DNA of 64,000 bases from Mogibacterium sp. (GTDB lineage Bacteria > Bacillota > Clostridia > Peptostreptococcales > Anaerovoracaceae): the NCBI GenBank assembly GCA_017404265.1, contig JAFRCS010000005.1, positions 41,793-105,792 on the forward strand, written 5' to 3'. This document shows, piece after piece, positions 16,184-24,823 of this stretch. A program made the translations under genes and the position numbers. The notes beneath the pieces are model-generated. The model was not told where the DNA came from. It ran no database searches and saw only the letters and a list, made by a program, of their open reading frames with translations. Every line of letters begins with the position of its first letter. Position 1 is the stretch's first letter.

Positions 16184-17527
16184 ATGATCAAAGAGTACGC
16201 AAAGAAAATGATGGAAAAGGACAGGGTCTTCAGGGACATCGCATATCAGAACGAGACCCTCTGGATCAACGACAAGCTGCTGCCGTTCGAGATGACGGAC
16301 GCGCTCTGCCAGCTGGTGGTAACAGATGAAGACATCGAAGACACCGAAAGAAGGCTGCACAAGTTTGCACCGTACATAAAGAAGTGCTTCCCTGAGACAA
16401 GGGAAGACGACGGACTCATTGAGTCGCCGCTTGAGGACATCCCTAAGATGCAGCTTGAACTCGAGAGAGTATACGGCGCCAAGATCCCGGGCAGATTCAT
16501 GCTCAAGATGGACAGCCACCTGCCGATAGCGGGCTCGGTCAAGGCCAGAGGCGGCATCTACGAAGTCTTAAAGCACGCGGAAGACCTCGCCCTTGAAGCC
16601 GGCCTCATCACAGAGGACGACAACTACGAGAGATTCGCCGATGACGATATGAAAGAGTTCTTCGGAAAGCACACCGTGCAGGTAGGCTCGACCGGAAACC
16701 TCGGACTTTCCATCGGCATCATGAGCGCATTCCTCGGATTCAAGGTAAAGGTCCACATGTCGGCAGACGCCAGGCAGTGGAAGAAGGACATGCTGAGATC
16801 CAAGGGAGTCGAGGTCATCGAATATGAAGAGGACTATTCAAAGGCAGTCAGCGAAGGCCGCCGCCTATCAGATCTCGATCCGACCAGCTATTTCGTGGAT
16901 GACGAATATTCGCTCCCGCTCTTCCTGGGCTACGCGGTAGCCGCGGCAAGGACAAAGAAGCAGCTCGAGGATAAAGGCGTCACGGTCGATGCCGATCATC
17001 CGCTCATCCTCTACGTGCCTTGCGGAGTAGGCGGAGCGCCGGGCGGCATCTGCTACGGATTCAAGAGGCTCTTCAAGGATGACGTCCACGTGTTCTTCTG
17101 CGAGCCTACGCTCTTCCCGTCTGTGCTGCTTGGAATGGCTTCCGACAGATTCAATGAAGTCAACGTCAGCGACTTCGGCCTTTCCGGCATGTCCGCAGCT
17201 GACGGCCTGGCATGCGCAAGCCCATCAGGCCTCGTGACCAGGATCTGCCGCAACCTGCTCTCCGGCGACTTCACAGTCAAGGACGCGGTACTCTTCGATT
17301 ACATGAGGATGCTGAAGAAAACGGAAGACATGTTCATTGAGCCGTCAAGCTGCGCAGCGTTCATAGGACCTCTCACCATAAACAAGTACGATCAGGGCAA
17401 GGCATATCTCGAAAAGCACGGCCTCACCGATGAGAAGCTTGCCAACTCCACTCAGATATGCTGGGCAACAGGCGGCAGACTCGTGCCGGATGAGATCTGG
17501 GACAAATACATGAACACATATCTCTAA
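16184..17527 (+). CDS. dsdA: D-serine ammonia-lyase
   Basis: The start at 16184 follows AGGAGGACAG; an earlier in-frame Met at 16148 overlaps the small membrane gene. The 447 residues match DsdA length (about 440) and order: LPIAGSVKARGG with the PLP lysine K120, VGSTGNLGLSIG contacting the cofactor, CGVGGAPGG as the phosphate cup, and EPSSCAAF near the C-terminus. It turns D-serine into pyruvate and ammonia. Being the last gene of the dehydratase operon, it may feed pyruvate or remove D-serine; the link is inferred from position only. Confidence 0.93.
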   Translation: MIKEYAKKMMEKDRVFRDIAYQNETLWINDKLLPFEMTDALCQLVVTDEDIEDTERRLHKFAPYIKKCFPETREDDGLIESPLEDIPKMQLELERVYGAKIPGRFMLKMDSHLPIAGSVKARGGIYEVLKHAEDLALEAGLITEDDNYERFADDDMKEFFGKHTVQVGSTGNLGLSIGIMSAFLGFKVKVHMSADARQWKKDMLRSKGVEVIEYEEDYSKAVSEGRRLSDLDPTSYFVDDEYSLPLFLGYAVAAARTKKQLEDKGVTVDADHPLILYVPCGVGGAPGGICYGFKRLFKDDVHVFFCEPTLFPSVLLGMASDRFNEVNVSDFGLSGMSAADGLACASPSGLVTRICRNLLSGDFTVKDAVLFDYMRMLKKTEDMFIEPSSCAAFIGPLTINKYDQGKAYLEKHGLTDEKLANSTQICWATGGRLVPDEIWDKYMNTYL

Positions 17528-17552
17528 TAAAAATCACACATGCATTAAAACA

Positions 17553-17591
17553 AAAGAAGAGCCGGCAGACGGATCTGCCGGCTCCCTTTTG
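17553..17591 (+). terminator. rho-independent terminator of the dehydratase-dsdA operon
   Basis: AGCCGGCAGA (17560-17569) pairs perfectly with 17574-17583 around a CGGA tetraloop, extended outward by AAAAG/CTTTT pairing, with a TTTT run. Confidence 0.88.
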
Positions 17592-17678
17592 TAAGAGGGT
17601 GAAAGGTGTATGTTGTTTGTTAACCTTGTTCTGCTTTTATTATATGGCGTCAAAAAACGCCCGCAAGCCCCCGTGGGG

Positions 17679-17698
17679 GTTGAAAAATCAACTTTTTT
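17679..17698 (+). terminator. possible second weak terminator
   Basis: A 5-bp stem GTTGA/TCAAC (17679-17683 with 17688-17692) around AAAA is followed by six T. Directly before it lies a CCCCC/GGGGG pair (17668-17672, 17675-17679) that could form an alternative fold. The stem is short, so this is tentative. Confidence 0.35.
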
Positions 17699-17766
17699 CT
17701 TTCAAATCTTTTACCATTACTTTAGAATAAACTATAACGATACTTTGGGTTTGAAAAGGCAATACA

Positions 17767-18087
17767 ATGAATAAGGAACGTATAGAGCGGATCGAAGAAA
17801 TGGAGAAGTGTCTTGATGAGTCGAGCAAAGCCATCAAGGATCTTTGGGATGCTCTCATCAATTACGAATGGGCCCGCGAAAGGTATTACAAAGTGCAGGA
17901 GTACTACGACAGCGAACTGTGGCTGCAGGACTTTGAAGCCGACGAGGCGGGCAAGCTTCCGAAGGATCTCAAGAGGGGAGTGCTATCAGAAGACGCAGTC
18001 TACGATCTGATAACGGATCATGAAAAACTTCTTGAAAGAATGGAAGAAGCGACGCTCTACGAATCAAAGGGAGAGGAATTAGTTTAA
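17767..18087 (+). CDS. DUF4298 family protein
   Basis: The 106-residue, highly charged, helical protein matches the DUF4298 pattern: ERIEEMEKCLDE at the start, a YYDSELWLQDFEADE centre and GKLPKDLKRGVLSEDAVYDL, then a final helix. The function of the family is not known. There is no membrane segment or cysteine pair. It is preceded by an AT-rich stretch and followed 9 bases later by an EamA transporter gene, with which it may be cotranscribed. Confidence 0.85.
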   Translation: MNKERIERIEEMEKCLDESSKAIKDLWDALINYEWARERYYKVQEYYDSELWLQDFEADEAGKLPKDLKRGVLSEDAVYDLITDHEKLLERMEEATLYESKGEELV

Positions 18088-18096
18088 AAACAGGGT

Positions 18097-18978
18097 ATGG
18101 ACGAGAGGAAAGCCAGACTGCAACTCATATTCACGATGCTGCTCTTCGGCACCATAGGCACACTGTCGCGCTTCATCGACATGCCGTCAAGCGTGATAGC
18201 TCTGGGAAGGGCTTTCTTCAGCGTGCTTACGATCATCCTGATACTTTCACTCAGAAGGCAAAAGCTCGATTGGGATGACATCAAGCGCAACATCGGCTGG
18301 CTTATCCTCAGCTCTGTATTCATGTGCTGCAACTGGGTCTGCCAGTTTGAGGCATTCAAGTACACGACTATCGCAGTCAGCACGCTCTGCTACTACATGC
18401 AGCCGGTGTTCTACATACTTGCCGCTGCCATAGTCATAAAAGAGAAGCTGTCGCCGAGGAAACTCGTATGTGTGGCCGTCGCTTTCTGCGGCATGGTATT
18501 CGTATCCGGAGTGCTGCAGGCAGGCTTTCATATATCTGAACTGAAGGGCGTACTTTTCGGCATCGCAGGCGGATTCTTCTACGCGATGGTGGTGCTGATC
18601 AATAAATACATGAAGGACATATCTCCGGTAAACACTACCATTATGCAGATGGCTCTGGTATCGCTCATAATGCTGCCTTATTCAGCCGCGACAGGAGGCC
18701 TTGCGGCAGCAAGGGTCACGACTGTCGGCATAATCTGCCTGATAGTCCTCGGAGCCCTGCACACAGGGATCGCTTACATCATATACTTCGATGCGGTCAA
18801 CAAGCTGTCAGCACAGACCGTGGGCATCTTAAGCTACATCGACCCTGTTGAGGCCGTGCTGCTTTCAGCGTTTTTCCTTAAGGAGCCGATGACTGTCTGG
18901 ACAGTGATAGGAGCTGTCATGATACTCGGCGCGGCGGCCATCAGCGAAAGGGAACCGGCAAATAAAGAAACTGCATAA
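18097..18978 (+). CDS. EamA/DMT superfamily transporter
   Basis: The 293 residues contain ten hydrophobic segments arranged as two EamA repeats. The first repeat begins LQLIFTMLLFGTIGTLSRF and the second GVLFGIAGGFFYAMVVLINK. Typical features are the tight YTTIAVSTLCYYMQPVF and SYIDPVEAVLLSAFFLKEP segments at equivalent places. DMT permeases export or import small metabolites at the cytoplasmic membrane; the substrate cannot be predicted. A second, diverged EamA gene follows, so the pair may act together or be independent copies. Confidence 0.92.
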   Translation: MDERKARLQLIFTMLLFGTIGTLSRFIDMPSSVIALGRAFFSVLTIILILSLRRQKLDWDDIKRNIGWLILSSVFMCCNWVCQFEAFKYTTIAVSTLCYYMQPVFYILAAAIVIKEKLSPRKLVCVAVAFCGMVFVSGVLQAGFHISELKGVLFGIAGGFFYAMVVLINKYMKDISPVNTTIMQMALVSLIMLPYSAATGGLAAARVTTVGIICLIVLGALHTGIAYIIYFDAVNKLSAQTVGILSYIDPVEAVLLSAFFLKEPMTVWTVIGAVMILGAAAISEREPANKETA

Positions 18979-19000
18979 AAAGGGTTTATATATATAAAAA

Positions 19001-19026
19001 CGCGGCGCAGCAAATGCCGCCGCGCA
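19001..19026 (+). other. GC-rich stem-loop between two EamA genes
   Basis: ACGCGGCG and CGCCGCGC arms around a roughly 8-nt loop form a strong hairpin in the 55-base gap. A T-run is missing, so termination is not clear; it may protect message ends or damp read-through. Confidence 0.4.
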
Positions 19027-19033
19027 AAAGGGC

Positions 19034-19951
19034 ATGGAAGAGAGAAAAGAGGAACGGAAGGGAATAAGCAAGGGCCTGGCGCAGGCTCTTATAGTGCTGC
19101 AGTCTATCATCTACGGCTTCGGTGATCCGATCTCAAAGATCGCGTTTGACGTCGTGCCTGTATATGCGATGATGAGCGTGCGCTATTCGATCGCCTTCGC
19201 GGTCTGTTTTCTGCTGTTCCATAAAAGAATAATAAAGACGGTGAAGACCGTGCCGCTAAGAGCATGGCTTATCCCGGGCGTCTGCATCGGCATGAGCTAT
19301 CTGCTTAACAACGTTGCGCTTTCCATGACAGAGGCGACTTCGGTGGCGTTCATACGATCCATGTCGGTCATAATAACGCCTGCTCTCGCTTTTCTGATGT
19401 TTGGAAAGAAGTACCGCTGGCAGCAGCTTCTTGCGCAGATACTGGTGCTTCCGGGCATATACCTTCTGTGTGTGAAAGGCGGCCTCTCAGGCTTCGGAGC
19501 AGGTGAGATAGTCACACTGGCAGCAGCCACACTGACCGCAGCGACGCTTGTTCTAAGCGGCAAATATCTTGAGCAGGTCGACCCTATAAGCCTGACCGCC
19601 TTAATGGGCGGCTGCTCCGCGGTCCTTGCACTTATTGGCTGCGTCATATTTGAGGGAGCGCATATCGACATGTCAGGCGCGGACGCAAAGGTCTGGGGCA
19701 TAATCCTTTACCTTGCGATACTCTGCACCTTCCTTGGCTATCTTATGCAGAACCTTGCGCTGACCGGCATCTCCGAAAGGTCGGTCTCGCTCATACAGAG
19801 CCTTTGCCCTGTGATGACGGCTATCTTCTCGTTTATCCTTTTGGGCGAGCGGCTCTCGGCAGCGGGCGTAATAGGCGCTGCTATAATAATCCTGTGTTCA
19901 CTATCTGAGGCATGGAACTGGAAAAGCTCATCGAACGATCAAGAAGAATAG
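19034..19951 (+). CDS. EamA/DMT superfamily transporter
   Basis: The 305-residue protein starts with a short basic, polar N-terminus (EERKEERKG) and then shows ten membrane segments in two EamA repeats, with NNVALSMTEATSVAFIRS and SERSVSLIQSLCPVMTAIFSFILLGERL as the conserved helix pairs. Its AAAAGGG box ends only one base before the ATG, which is closer than normal, so translation may be weak or start elsewhere. Its 3' end overlaps the Sir2 gene by 40 bases. The transported compound is unknown. Confidence 0.9.
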   Translation: MEERKEERKGISKGLAQALIVLQSIIYGFGDPISKIAFDVVPVYAMMSVRYSIAFAVCFLLFHKRIIKTVKTVPLRAWLIPGVCIGMSYLLNNVALSMTEATSVAFIRSMSVIITPALAFLMFGKKYRWQQLLAQILVLPGIYLLCVKGGLSGFGAGEIVTLAAATLTAATLVLSGKYLEQVDPISLTALMGGCSAVLALIGCVIFEGAHIDMSGADAKVWGIILYLAILCTFLGYLMQNLALTGISERSVSLIQSLCPVMTAIFSFILLGERLSAAGVIGAAIIILCSLSEAWNWKSSSNDQEE

Positions 19952-20661
19952 TGTTCTTTGGCGGGGCAGGAGTCTCGACTGCAAGCGGCATCCCGGACTT
20001 CAGGTCCGCGGACGGTCTTTACAATGCGGGAACAGGTTTGGATGGCGAGAGGCGCGGGCCCTCGCCTGAAGACATTTTGAGCGCGACTTATTTTGCCCTT
20101 CACACAAAGGAGTTCTACGACTTCTACCGCACTCACATGGTCTATCCGGATGCAGAGCCGAATGCCTGCCACAGGTATCTTTATAAGCTTGAAAAACAGG
20201 ACAAGCTGCGCGCCATCGTGACGCAGAACATAGACGGCCTTCATAAGAAAGCCGGCAACAAGAGGGTGTATGAGCTGCACGGAAGCATCTACGAGAACTA
20301 CTGCGTGCAGTGCGAGACAGAATACCCGCTAGATAAGATAATGGAAACAGACGGCGTGCCGAGATGCGACAAGTGCGGCGGGATAATAAAGCCGTGGGTC
20401 GTGCTCTACGGAGAAGCGCCGGATAAATATACGATGATAGGGGCTTGCCGGGAGATATCCGGCGCAGACCTTATGATAGTCGCGGGGACCTCGCTGTCGG
20501 TAGAGCCGGCAGCCTCGCTGATAGGATACTTCAGCGGAAGGGACCTCGTGGTTATAAACAAAGAAGCGACGCCTGCAGATGATAAGGCGACGCTTGTAAT
20601 AAGAGATGATGTAGCAGGTGTATTTGAGGCACTTGCAAAGAAAAAGCAGCAACAAGCCTGA
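19912..20661 (+). CDS. NAD-dependent protein deacylase, Sir2 family
   Basis: The 249-residue protein has GGAGVSTASGIPDFRS (NAD site, residues about 17-32), QNIDGLH with the catalytic pocket, the active-site His in ELHGS, two zinc-binding CxxC pairs (CVQC and CDKC) and GTSLSVEPA. It removes acyl groups from lysine and makes O-acyl-ADP-ribose. The start overlaps 40 bases of the EamA gene, which is long for coupling, but the Sir2 fold needs this start. A macro-domain gene and an ADP-ribosylglycohydrolase gene, which could use its product, lie further downstream in the window. Confidence 0.94.
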   Translation: MELEKLIERSRRIVFFGGAGVSTASGIPDFRSADGLYNAGTGLDGERRGPSPEDILSATYFALHTKEFYDFYRTHMVYPDAEPNACHRYLYKLEKQDKLRAIVTQNIDGLHKKAGNKRVYELHGSIYENYCVQCETEYPLDKIMETDGVPRCDKCGGIIKPWVVLYGEAPDKYTMIGACREISGADLMIVAGTSLSVEPAASLIGYFSGRDLVVINKEATPADDKATLVIRDDVAGVFEALAKKKQQQA

Positions 20662-20698
20662 TAACGTGCAGAATGCTATATAGGTAAGGGGATCCAAA

Positions 20699-22084
20699 AT
20701 GGGTATAATCGCAGGTTTTATGGTCCCGCATCCTCCGATGATAGTGCCGGACATAGGCAGGGGAAGCGAGGCGCAGGTAGAGGAAACGACAAGGGCATAC
20801 GAAAGAGTCGCGGATGAGATCGCATCTCTCTGTCCTGAGACGATAGTCATAACGAGTCCGCACTCGATCATGTACGCGGACTGGTTCCATATATCTCCGG
20901 GCAGCAAGGCTTCCGGAAGTTTCGCCGGTTTCAGAGCGCCAAACGTCACTTTCAATGAGGAATACGACACCCAACTGGTAGCAGAGATATGCCGCCTTGC
21001 AAAGGAGGCAGACTTCCCTGCAGGCACAGAAGGCGAGCGCGACAAGACCCTAGACCACGGCACGATGGTGCCTCTATGGTTCATAAGAAACAAATACAAG
21101 GGCGGAAAGATAGTCCGCATAGGGCTTTCAGGCCTGCCTCTCACAGATCACTATAAGCTCGGCATGCTTATAAAAGAGGCTGCCGAAAATCTTGGTAGAC
21201 GCACTGTCATAATTGCCAGCGGCGACCTGTCACACAAGCTGCAGGAATACGGTCCTTACGGCTATGTGCCTGAGGGACCTCAGTACGACGAGCGGATAAT
21301 GGACGTTATGGGAAAGGCAGCCTTCGACGAGCTCTTCGACTTTGATGAGGGCTTCTGTGACAAAGCTGCAGAATGCGGCCACCGATCATTTGTCATAATG
21401 GCCGGAGCTTTTGACGGCACAGCAGTAAAAGCTGAGCGCCTGTCGCACCAGGATGTGACCGGAGTAGGCTACGGGATCTGCACATTCTATCCTGAAGGAG
21501 CCTCCGAAGAACGAAGATACCTCGAAGCCCGCCTGAGCAGAATGGAAGCGGAACTCACAGCACGCCGCGAGCAGTCTGATGAATACGTCAAACTGGCTTA
21601 TGCCTCAGTCGACGCCTGGGTATCGCGCCGCGACACCATTCCGGTGCCGGCCGGCCTCCCATCCGAGATGCTGACAAGACGCGCCGGAACCTTCGTCTCT
21701 ATACACAAGCACGGAGCTCTTCGCGGCTGCATCGGAACCATTGGCCCGACGCAGGGTTCTGTTGCAGAGGAAATAATCGAGAACGCAAAAAGCGCATCCA
21801 CACGCGACCCGCGCTTTGCGCCTATACAGACCGCCGAACTTCCGTATCTCGAGATAACAGTCGATGTGCTCGGCGAGGCGGAAGACATAGACTCGGAAGA
21901 TGAACTCGATGTCAAGCGCTACGGAGTCATAGTAAGATCCGGCCATAAGCGCGGCCTCCTGCTCCCGGACCTCGACGGAGTCGACACACCGGCTCAGCAG
22001 ATAGACATAGCCCGCCAGAAAGCCGGCATACATAAATTCGAAAAGATATCACTTCAGAGATTCGAAGTGATCCGCCATTACTAA
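20699..22084 (+). CDS. AmmeMemoRadiSam protein: fused MEMO (B) and AMMECR1 (A) domains
   Basis: The 461 residues join two parts. Residues 1-260 are a MEMO/LigB-like extradiol-dioxygenase fold (FMVPHPPMIVP, TSPHSIMYADW, DHGTMVPLWF, ASGDLSHKL). Residues about 280-461 are AMMECR1 (LAYASVDAWV, GTFVSIHKHGALRGCIGT, SASTRDPRFAP, EITVDVLGEAE). With the radical SAM gene that follows two bases later, this is the conserved AmmeMemoRadiSam set, whose biochemical role remains poorly defined. The histidines expected for metal binding in MEMO (PHP, SPH, DHG) are present. Confidence 0.93.
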   Translation: MGIIAGFMVPHPPMIVPDIGRGSEAQVEETTRAYERVADEIASLCPETIVITSPHSIMYADWFHISPGSKASGSFAGFRAPNVTFNEEYDTQLVAEICRLAKEADFPAGTEGERDKTLDHGTMVPLWFIRNKYKGGKIVRIGLSGLPLTDHYKLGMLIKEAAENLGRRTVIIASGDLSHKLQEYGPYGYVPEGPQYDERIMDVMGKAAFDELFDFDEGFCDKAAECGHRSFVIMAGAFDGTAVKAERLSHQDVTGVGYGICTFYPEGASEERRYLEARLSRMEAELTARREQSDEYVKLAYASVDAWVSRRDTIPVPAGLPSEMLTRRAGTFVSIHKHGALRGCIGTIGPTQGSVAEEIIENAKSASTRDPRFAPIQTAELPYLEITVDVLGEAEDIDSEDELDVKRYGVIVRSGHKRGLLLPDLDGVDTPAQQIDIARQKAGIHKFEKISLQRFEVIRHY

Positions 22085-22085
22085 G

Positions 22086-22937
22086 ATGATCTGCAACACC
22101 TGCTTCAGACACTGCAATATTCCGGAAGGCGGCCTTGGCTTCTGCGGAGCCAGGACCTGCAAAGAGGGCGAAGTAATAGCTGCCAATTACGGCAAGGTCA
22201 CTTCGCTTGCTCTCGACCCTATAGAAAAGAAGCCTCTGGCGCGCTTTCATCCGGGCTCATACATAGTCTCGGTTGGTAGCTACGGCTGCAATCTGCGCTG
22301 CCCGTTCTGCCAGAACTATCAGATATCCTGGTCGGAAGAAGCATACCGCCTGGCAAAGACCGCGGAATACATCGCACCTGTTGAGCTCGCTTCCATCGCA
22401 GCCCAGACCAGAAACAGAGGCAACATCGGCGTCGCCTTCACCTACAACGAGCCGCTGATCGGCTGGGAATACATCCGCGACACTGCAAAACTGGTCCGTG
22501 AAGAGGGCATGTACAACGTTATAGTTACAAACGGCACCGCCTCGCTCGAGGTCCTCTCAGAACTTTCACCTTACATCGATGCCATGAACATCGACCTCAA
22601 GGGCTTCACTGATCACTACTACAACGATGTGCTCGGCGGCGACAGAGCCATGACAATGGCCTTCATAAAAGAAGCCGCTAAACATTGCCACATCGAGCTG
22701 ACCACGCTCATCGTACCGGGCGAAAACGACAGCGAGGATGAGATCCGCGAAATGTGTTCATGGATAGCTTCACTGACAAGCGTTAGCGGAAGCGGAAAAG
22801 ACATACCGCTTCACATCTCGCGCTTCTTCCCGCGCTTTAATATGACGGACAGACGCGCGACTGACGTGGGACTCATATACAGGCTTGCGGACATCGCCCG
22901 CGAGCAGCTTAAATACGTATACACAGGAAACTGTTGA
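22086..22937 (+). CDS. AmmeMemoRadiSam system radical SAM enzyme
   Basis: The 283 residues start with a small cysteine-rich head (ICNTCFRHCNIPEGGLGFCGARTC), then the radical SAM site CNLRCPFCQNYQISW (CxxxCxxC, about residues 69-76) and FTYNEPLIGWEY, the family hallmark, followed by NIDLKGF. This is the PflA-like enzyme of the AmmeMemoRadiSam set. The gene starts two bases after the MEMO-AMMECR1 gene, so their products are made together. The peptide or protein modified is unknown. Confidence 0.93.
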   Translation: MICNTCFRHCNIPEGGLGFCGARTCKEGEVIAANYGKVTSLALDPIEKKPLARFHPGSYIVSVGSYGCNLRCPFCQNYQISWSEEAYRLAKTAEYIAPVELASIAAQTRNRGNIGVAFTYNEPLIGWEYIRDTAKLVREEGMYNVIVTNGTASLEVLSELSPYIDAMNIDLKGFTDHYYNDVLGGDRAMTMAFIKEAAKHCHIELTTLIVPGENDSEDEIREMCSWIASLTSVSGSGKDIPLHISRFFPRFNMTDRRATDVGLIYRLADIAREQLKYVYTGNC

Positions 22938-22966
22938 AAAGGGACTAGGAGATAAAGGGAACGGAC

Positions 22967-23689
22967 TTGAGAAAACTTACTAAAAAAGACATACTCGCAG
23001 CATTCAAGACATCATCGCCTATAATAGTGACCTTTCTGGTGCTCGGCGCAGGCTACGGCATACTGATGGAAAAGCACGGTTACGGGCCGCTCTGGTCACT
23101 GCTGTCGGGGATAATCATATTCAGCGGGACCGCACAGTTTGTAAGCGTCACGATGCTTACAAGCGGTTCTGTTATTATGGCCTTTCTGACATCCCTCATG
23201 ATATCCGTCCGCCACATATTCTTCAGCATTTCCATGATAGGCCGTTACAACAATGAAGGCCGCCGCAAGCCGTATCTTTACTATGCGCTTTGCGACGAGA
23301 CCTACGCTATGCTAAGTAAGGACGACGGCCCTGAAGGAGTCAACGTCAGCAACTACAGACTGCTTGTGACACTCTTCGACCAGAGCGCATGGGTGATCGG
23401 ATCTGTTCTCGGCGGCTGGATAGGCACCTTACTCACTTTCGATTCCACAGGCATCGACTTCGCCATGACAGCGCTCTTCACGACAGTCTTCATCCAGCAA
23501 TGGATAGACAACAAGCAGCATCTGCCGGCGATACTCGGAGTCGCAGCAACACTTGCGTGCCGCCTCATCTTAGGAAGCGACATATTCCTGATCCCTGCGA
23601 TGATCATAATCATTGGCGTGCTCACCGCCGCCCGTGGCCGCATAGAGCCACCCGCAACTGAAACCGCAGGAGGTGACGCCAATGACTGA
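22967..23689 (+). CDS. azlC: branched-chain amino acid exporter large subunit AzlC
   Basis: The gene starts with TTG at 22967 behind AAAGGGA. The 240-residue protein has the AzlC signatures IVTFLVLGAGYGILM, SGTAQFVSVTML, MISVRHIFFSISM and DETYAMLS, and several membrane segments. AzlC works with the small AzlD to export branched-chain amino acids or their analogues. Its last codons overlap azlD by eight bases. The C-terminus (residues 228-240) is polar and probably cytoplasmic. Confidence 0.93.
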   Translation: MRKLTKKDILAAFKTSSPIIVTFLVLGAGYGILMEKHGYGPLWSLLSGIIIFSGTAQFVSVTMLTSGSVIMAFLTSLMISVRHIFFSISMIGRYNNEGRRKPYLYYALCDETYAMLSKDDGPEGVNVSNYRLLVTLFDQSAWVIGSVLGGWIGTLLTFDSTGIDFAMTALFTTVFIQQWIDNKQHLPAILGVAATLACRLILGSDIFLIPAMIIIIGVLTAARGRIEPPATETAGGDAND

Positions 23690-24011
23690 TTACAGACACG
23701 CGATAATTGTCATCATAGTCATGGGCCTTGCCGTCCTCGCGACCAGGATCGTGCCTGTGTTCATCTTCGGCAGAGGAGAGAAGGTGCCGGAATTCATCCT
23801 CTACCTCGGACGCGTTGTGCCATACACCGCTATGGGACTACTCATAGTCTATTGCCTCAGAGACACACCGGTCCTCGAAGCCCCGCACGGCATCCCGGAG
23901 CTGATCTCCCTTGCAGTGGTCACAGCTACATACCTTTGGAGACGCAATACCATCCTGAGCGTAGTAATAGGAACAGCGCTATACATGTTCCTTGTGCAGT
24001 CGGTATTTTAA
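23682..24011 (+). CDS. azlD: branched-chain amino acid transport small subunit AzlD
   Basis: I choose the ATG at 23682 over the upstream in-frame GTG because AGGAGG (23669-23674) lies at the right distance. The 109-residue protein has three to four membrane helices with the AzlD pattern IVIMGLAVLATRIVPVF, VPYTAMGLLIVYCLRD and the TYLWRRNTILSVVIGTALYM segment. It forms the exporter together with AzlC, whose gene it overlaps by eight bases. Confidence 0.92.
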   Translation: MTDYRHAIIVIIVMGLAVLATRIVPVFIFGRGEKVPEFILYLGRVVPYTAMGLLIVYCLRDTPVLEAPHGIPELISLAVVTATYLWRRNTILSVVIGTALYMFLVQSVF

Positions 24012-24058
24012 ACTGCGCATCCGGCATCAAGCAGATGCAGATGCATTCAATTCTATAG

Positions 24059-24757
24059 ATGAAAAAAGCAACCAGAACACTTTTAATACTAATAATAATC
24101 GCGGCCGCTTTCGTATTCGGCCTTAGCGTCTATGTGACACAGTCAGTGAAAGGCGAGATCACCTGGACAGATACAGGAAACGGCCTTACCGAAGCAGAAG
24201 CCGCTTCCTGCAAAAGCATAGATCCCCAGTGCATACTCGTCCTGGGATGCGCGGTATGGGAAGACAATAAGCCATCACCAATGCTGAAAGACCGCCTCGA
24301 CACAGGCATCGCTTTATACAGGGCAGGGGTAGCTCCAAAGCTTCTTCTCAGCGGCGACAACAGCATCGTCGAATACAGTGAGCCGGACTGCATGCTGCAG
24401 TACACTCTCGAGCAGGGTGTCCCGCCTGAAGACATATTTCTGGACTATGCCGGCTTTTCGACTTATGAGTCGGTCTATAGAGCACACGCAGTTTTCAGAG
24501 CTGACCGCCTGATAGTCGTCACGCAAAAGTACCATCTGTTCAGGGCGCTTAAGGCATGCAATGCCCTCGGCATAAGCGCCAAAGGAGCAGCCTCGAATCA
24601 ACAGAAGTATGCCGGCAGGGTTTACAGAGAAGTACGAGAAATCCTTGCACGCGATAAAGATTTCTTCAAGGGGATCATAAAGGCAAAACCGACTTACCTG
24701 GGTGACGAGATTCCGATCGATGGTGACGGAACAGTAACACACATCAATTTACCGTAA
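24059..24757 (+). CDS. SanA/YdcF-like DUF218 membrane-anchored protein
   Basis: The 232 residues begin with one N-terminal membrane helix (residues 5-27), then a DUF218 domain: ILVLGCAVWEDNKPSPMLKDRL, KLLLSGDN, the GFSTYESVYRA segment and VVTQKYHLFRAL. SanA and ElyC proteins of this fold act on envelope barrier function or lipid carriers, with the domain outside the membrane. The spacing of the acidic and arginine residues is normal for the family. It stands alone behind azlD with no clear terminator. Confidence 0.88.
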   Translation: MKKATRTLLILIIIAAAFVFGLSVYVTQSVKGEITWTDTGNGLTEAEAASCKSIDPQCILVLGCAVWEDNKPSPMLKDRLDTGIALYRAGVAPKLLLSGDNSIVEYSEPDCMLQYTLEQGVPPEDIFLDYAGFSTYESVYRAHAVFRADRLIVVTQKYHLFRALKACNALGISAKGAASNQQKYAGRVYREVREILARDKDFFKGIIKAKPTYLGDEIPIDGDGTVTHINLP

Positions 24758-24787
24758 TAATCCGGCAGCCAACAGCAAAACCCGTGC

Positions 24788-24793
24788 TATAAT
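24788..24793 (+). promoter_or_regulatory. possible -10 box
   Basis: A consensus TATAAT lies 31 bases before the HD-domain gene. No good -35 is visible 16-18 bases upstream, so this is a candidate only. Confidence 0.4.
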
Positions 24794-24823
24794 AGGAACG
24801 AACAAACTGAAAGGGGACTAAAA

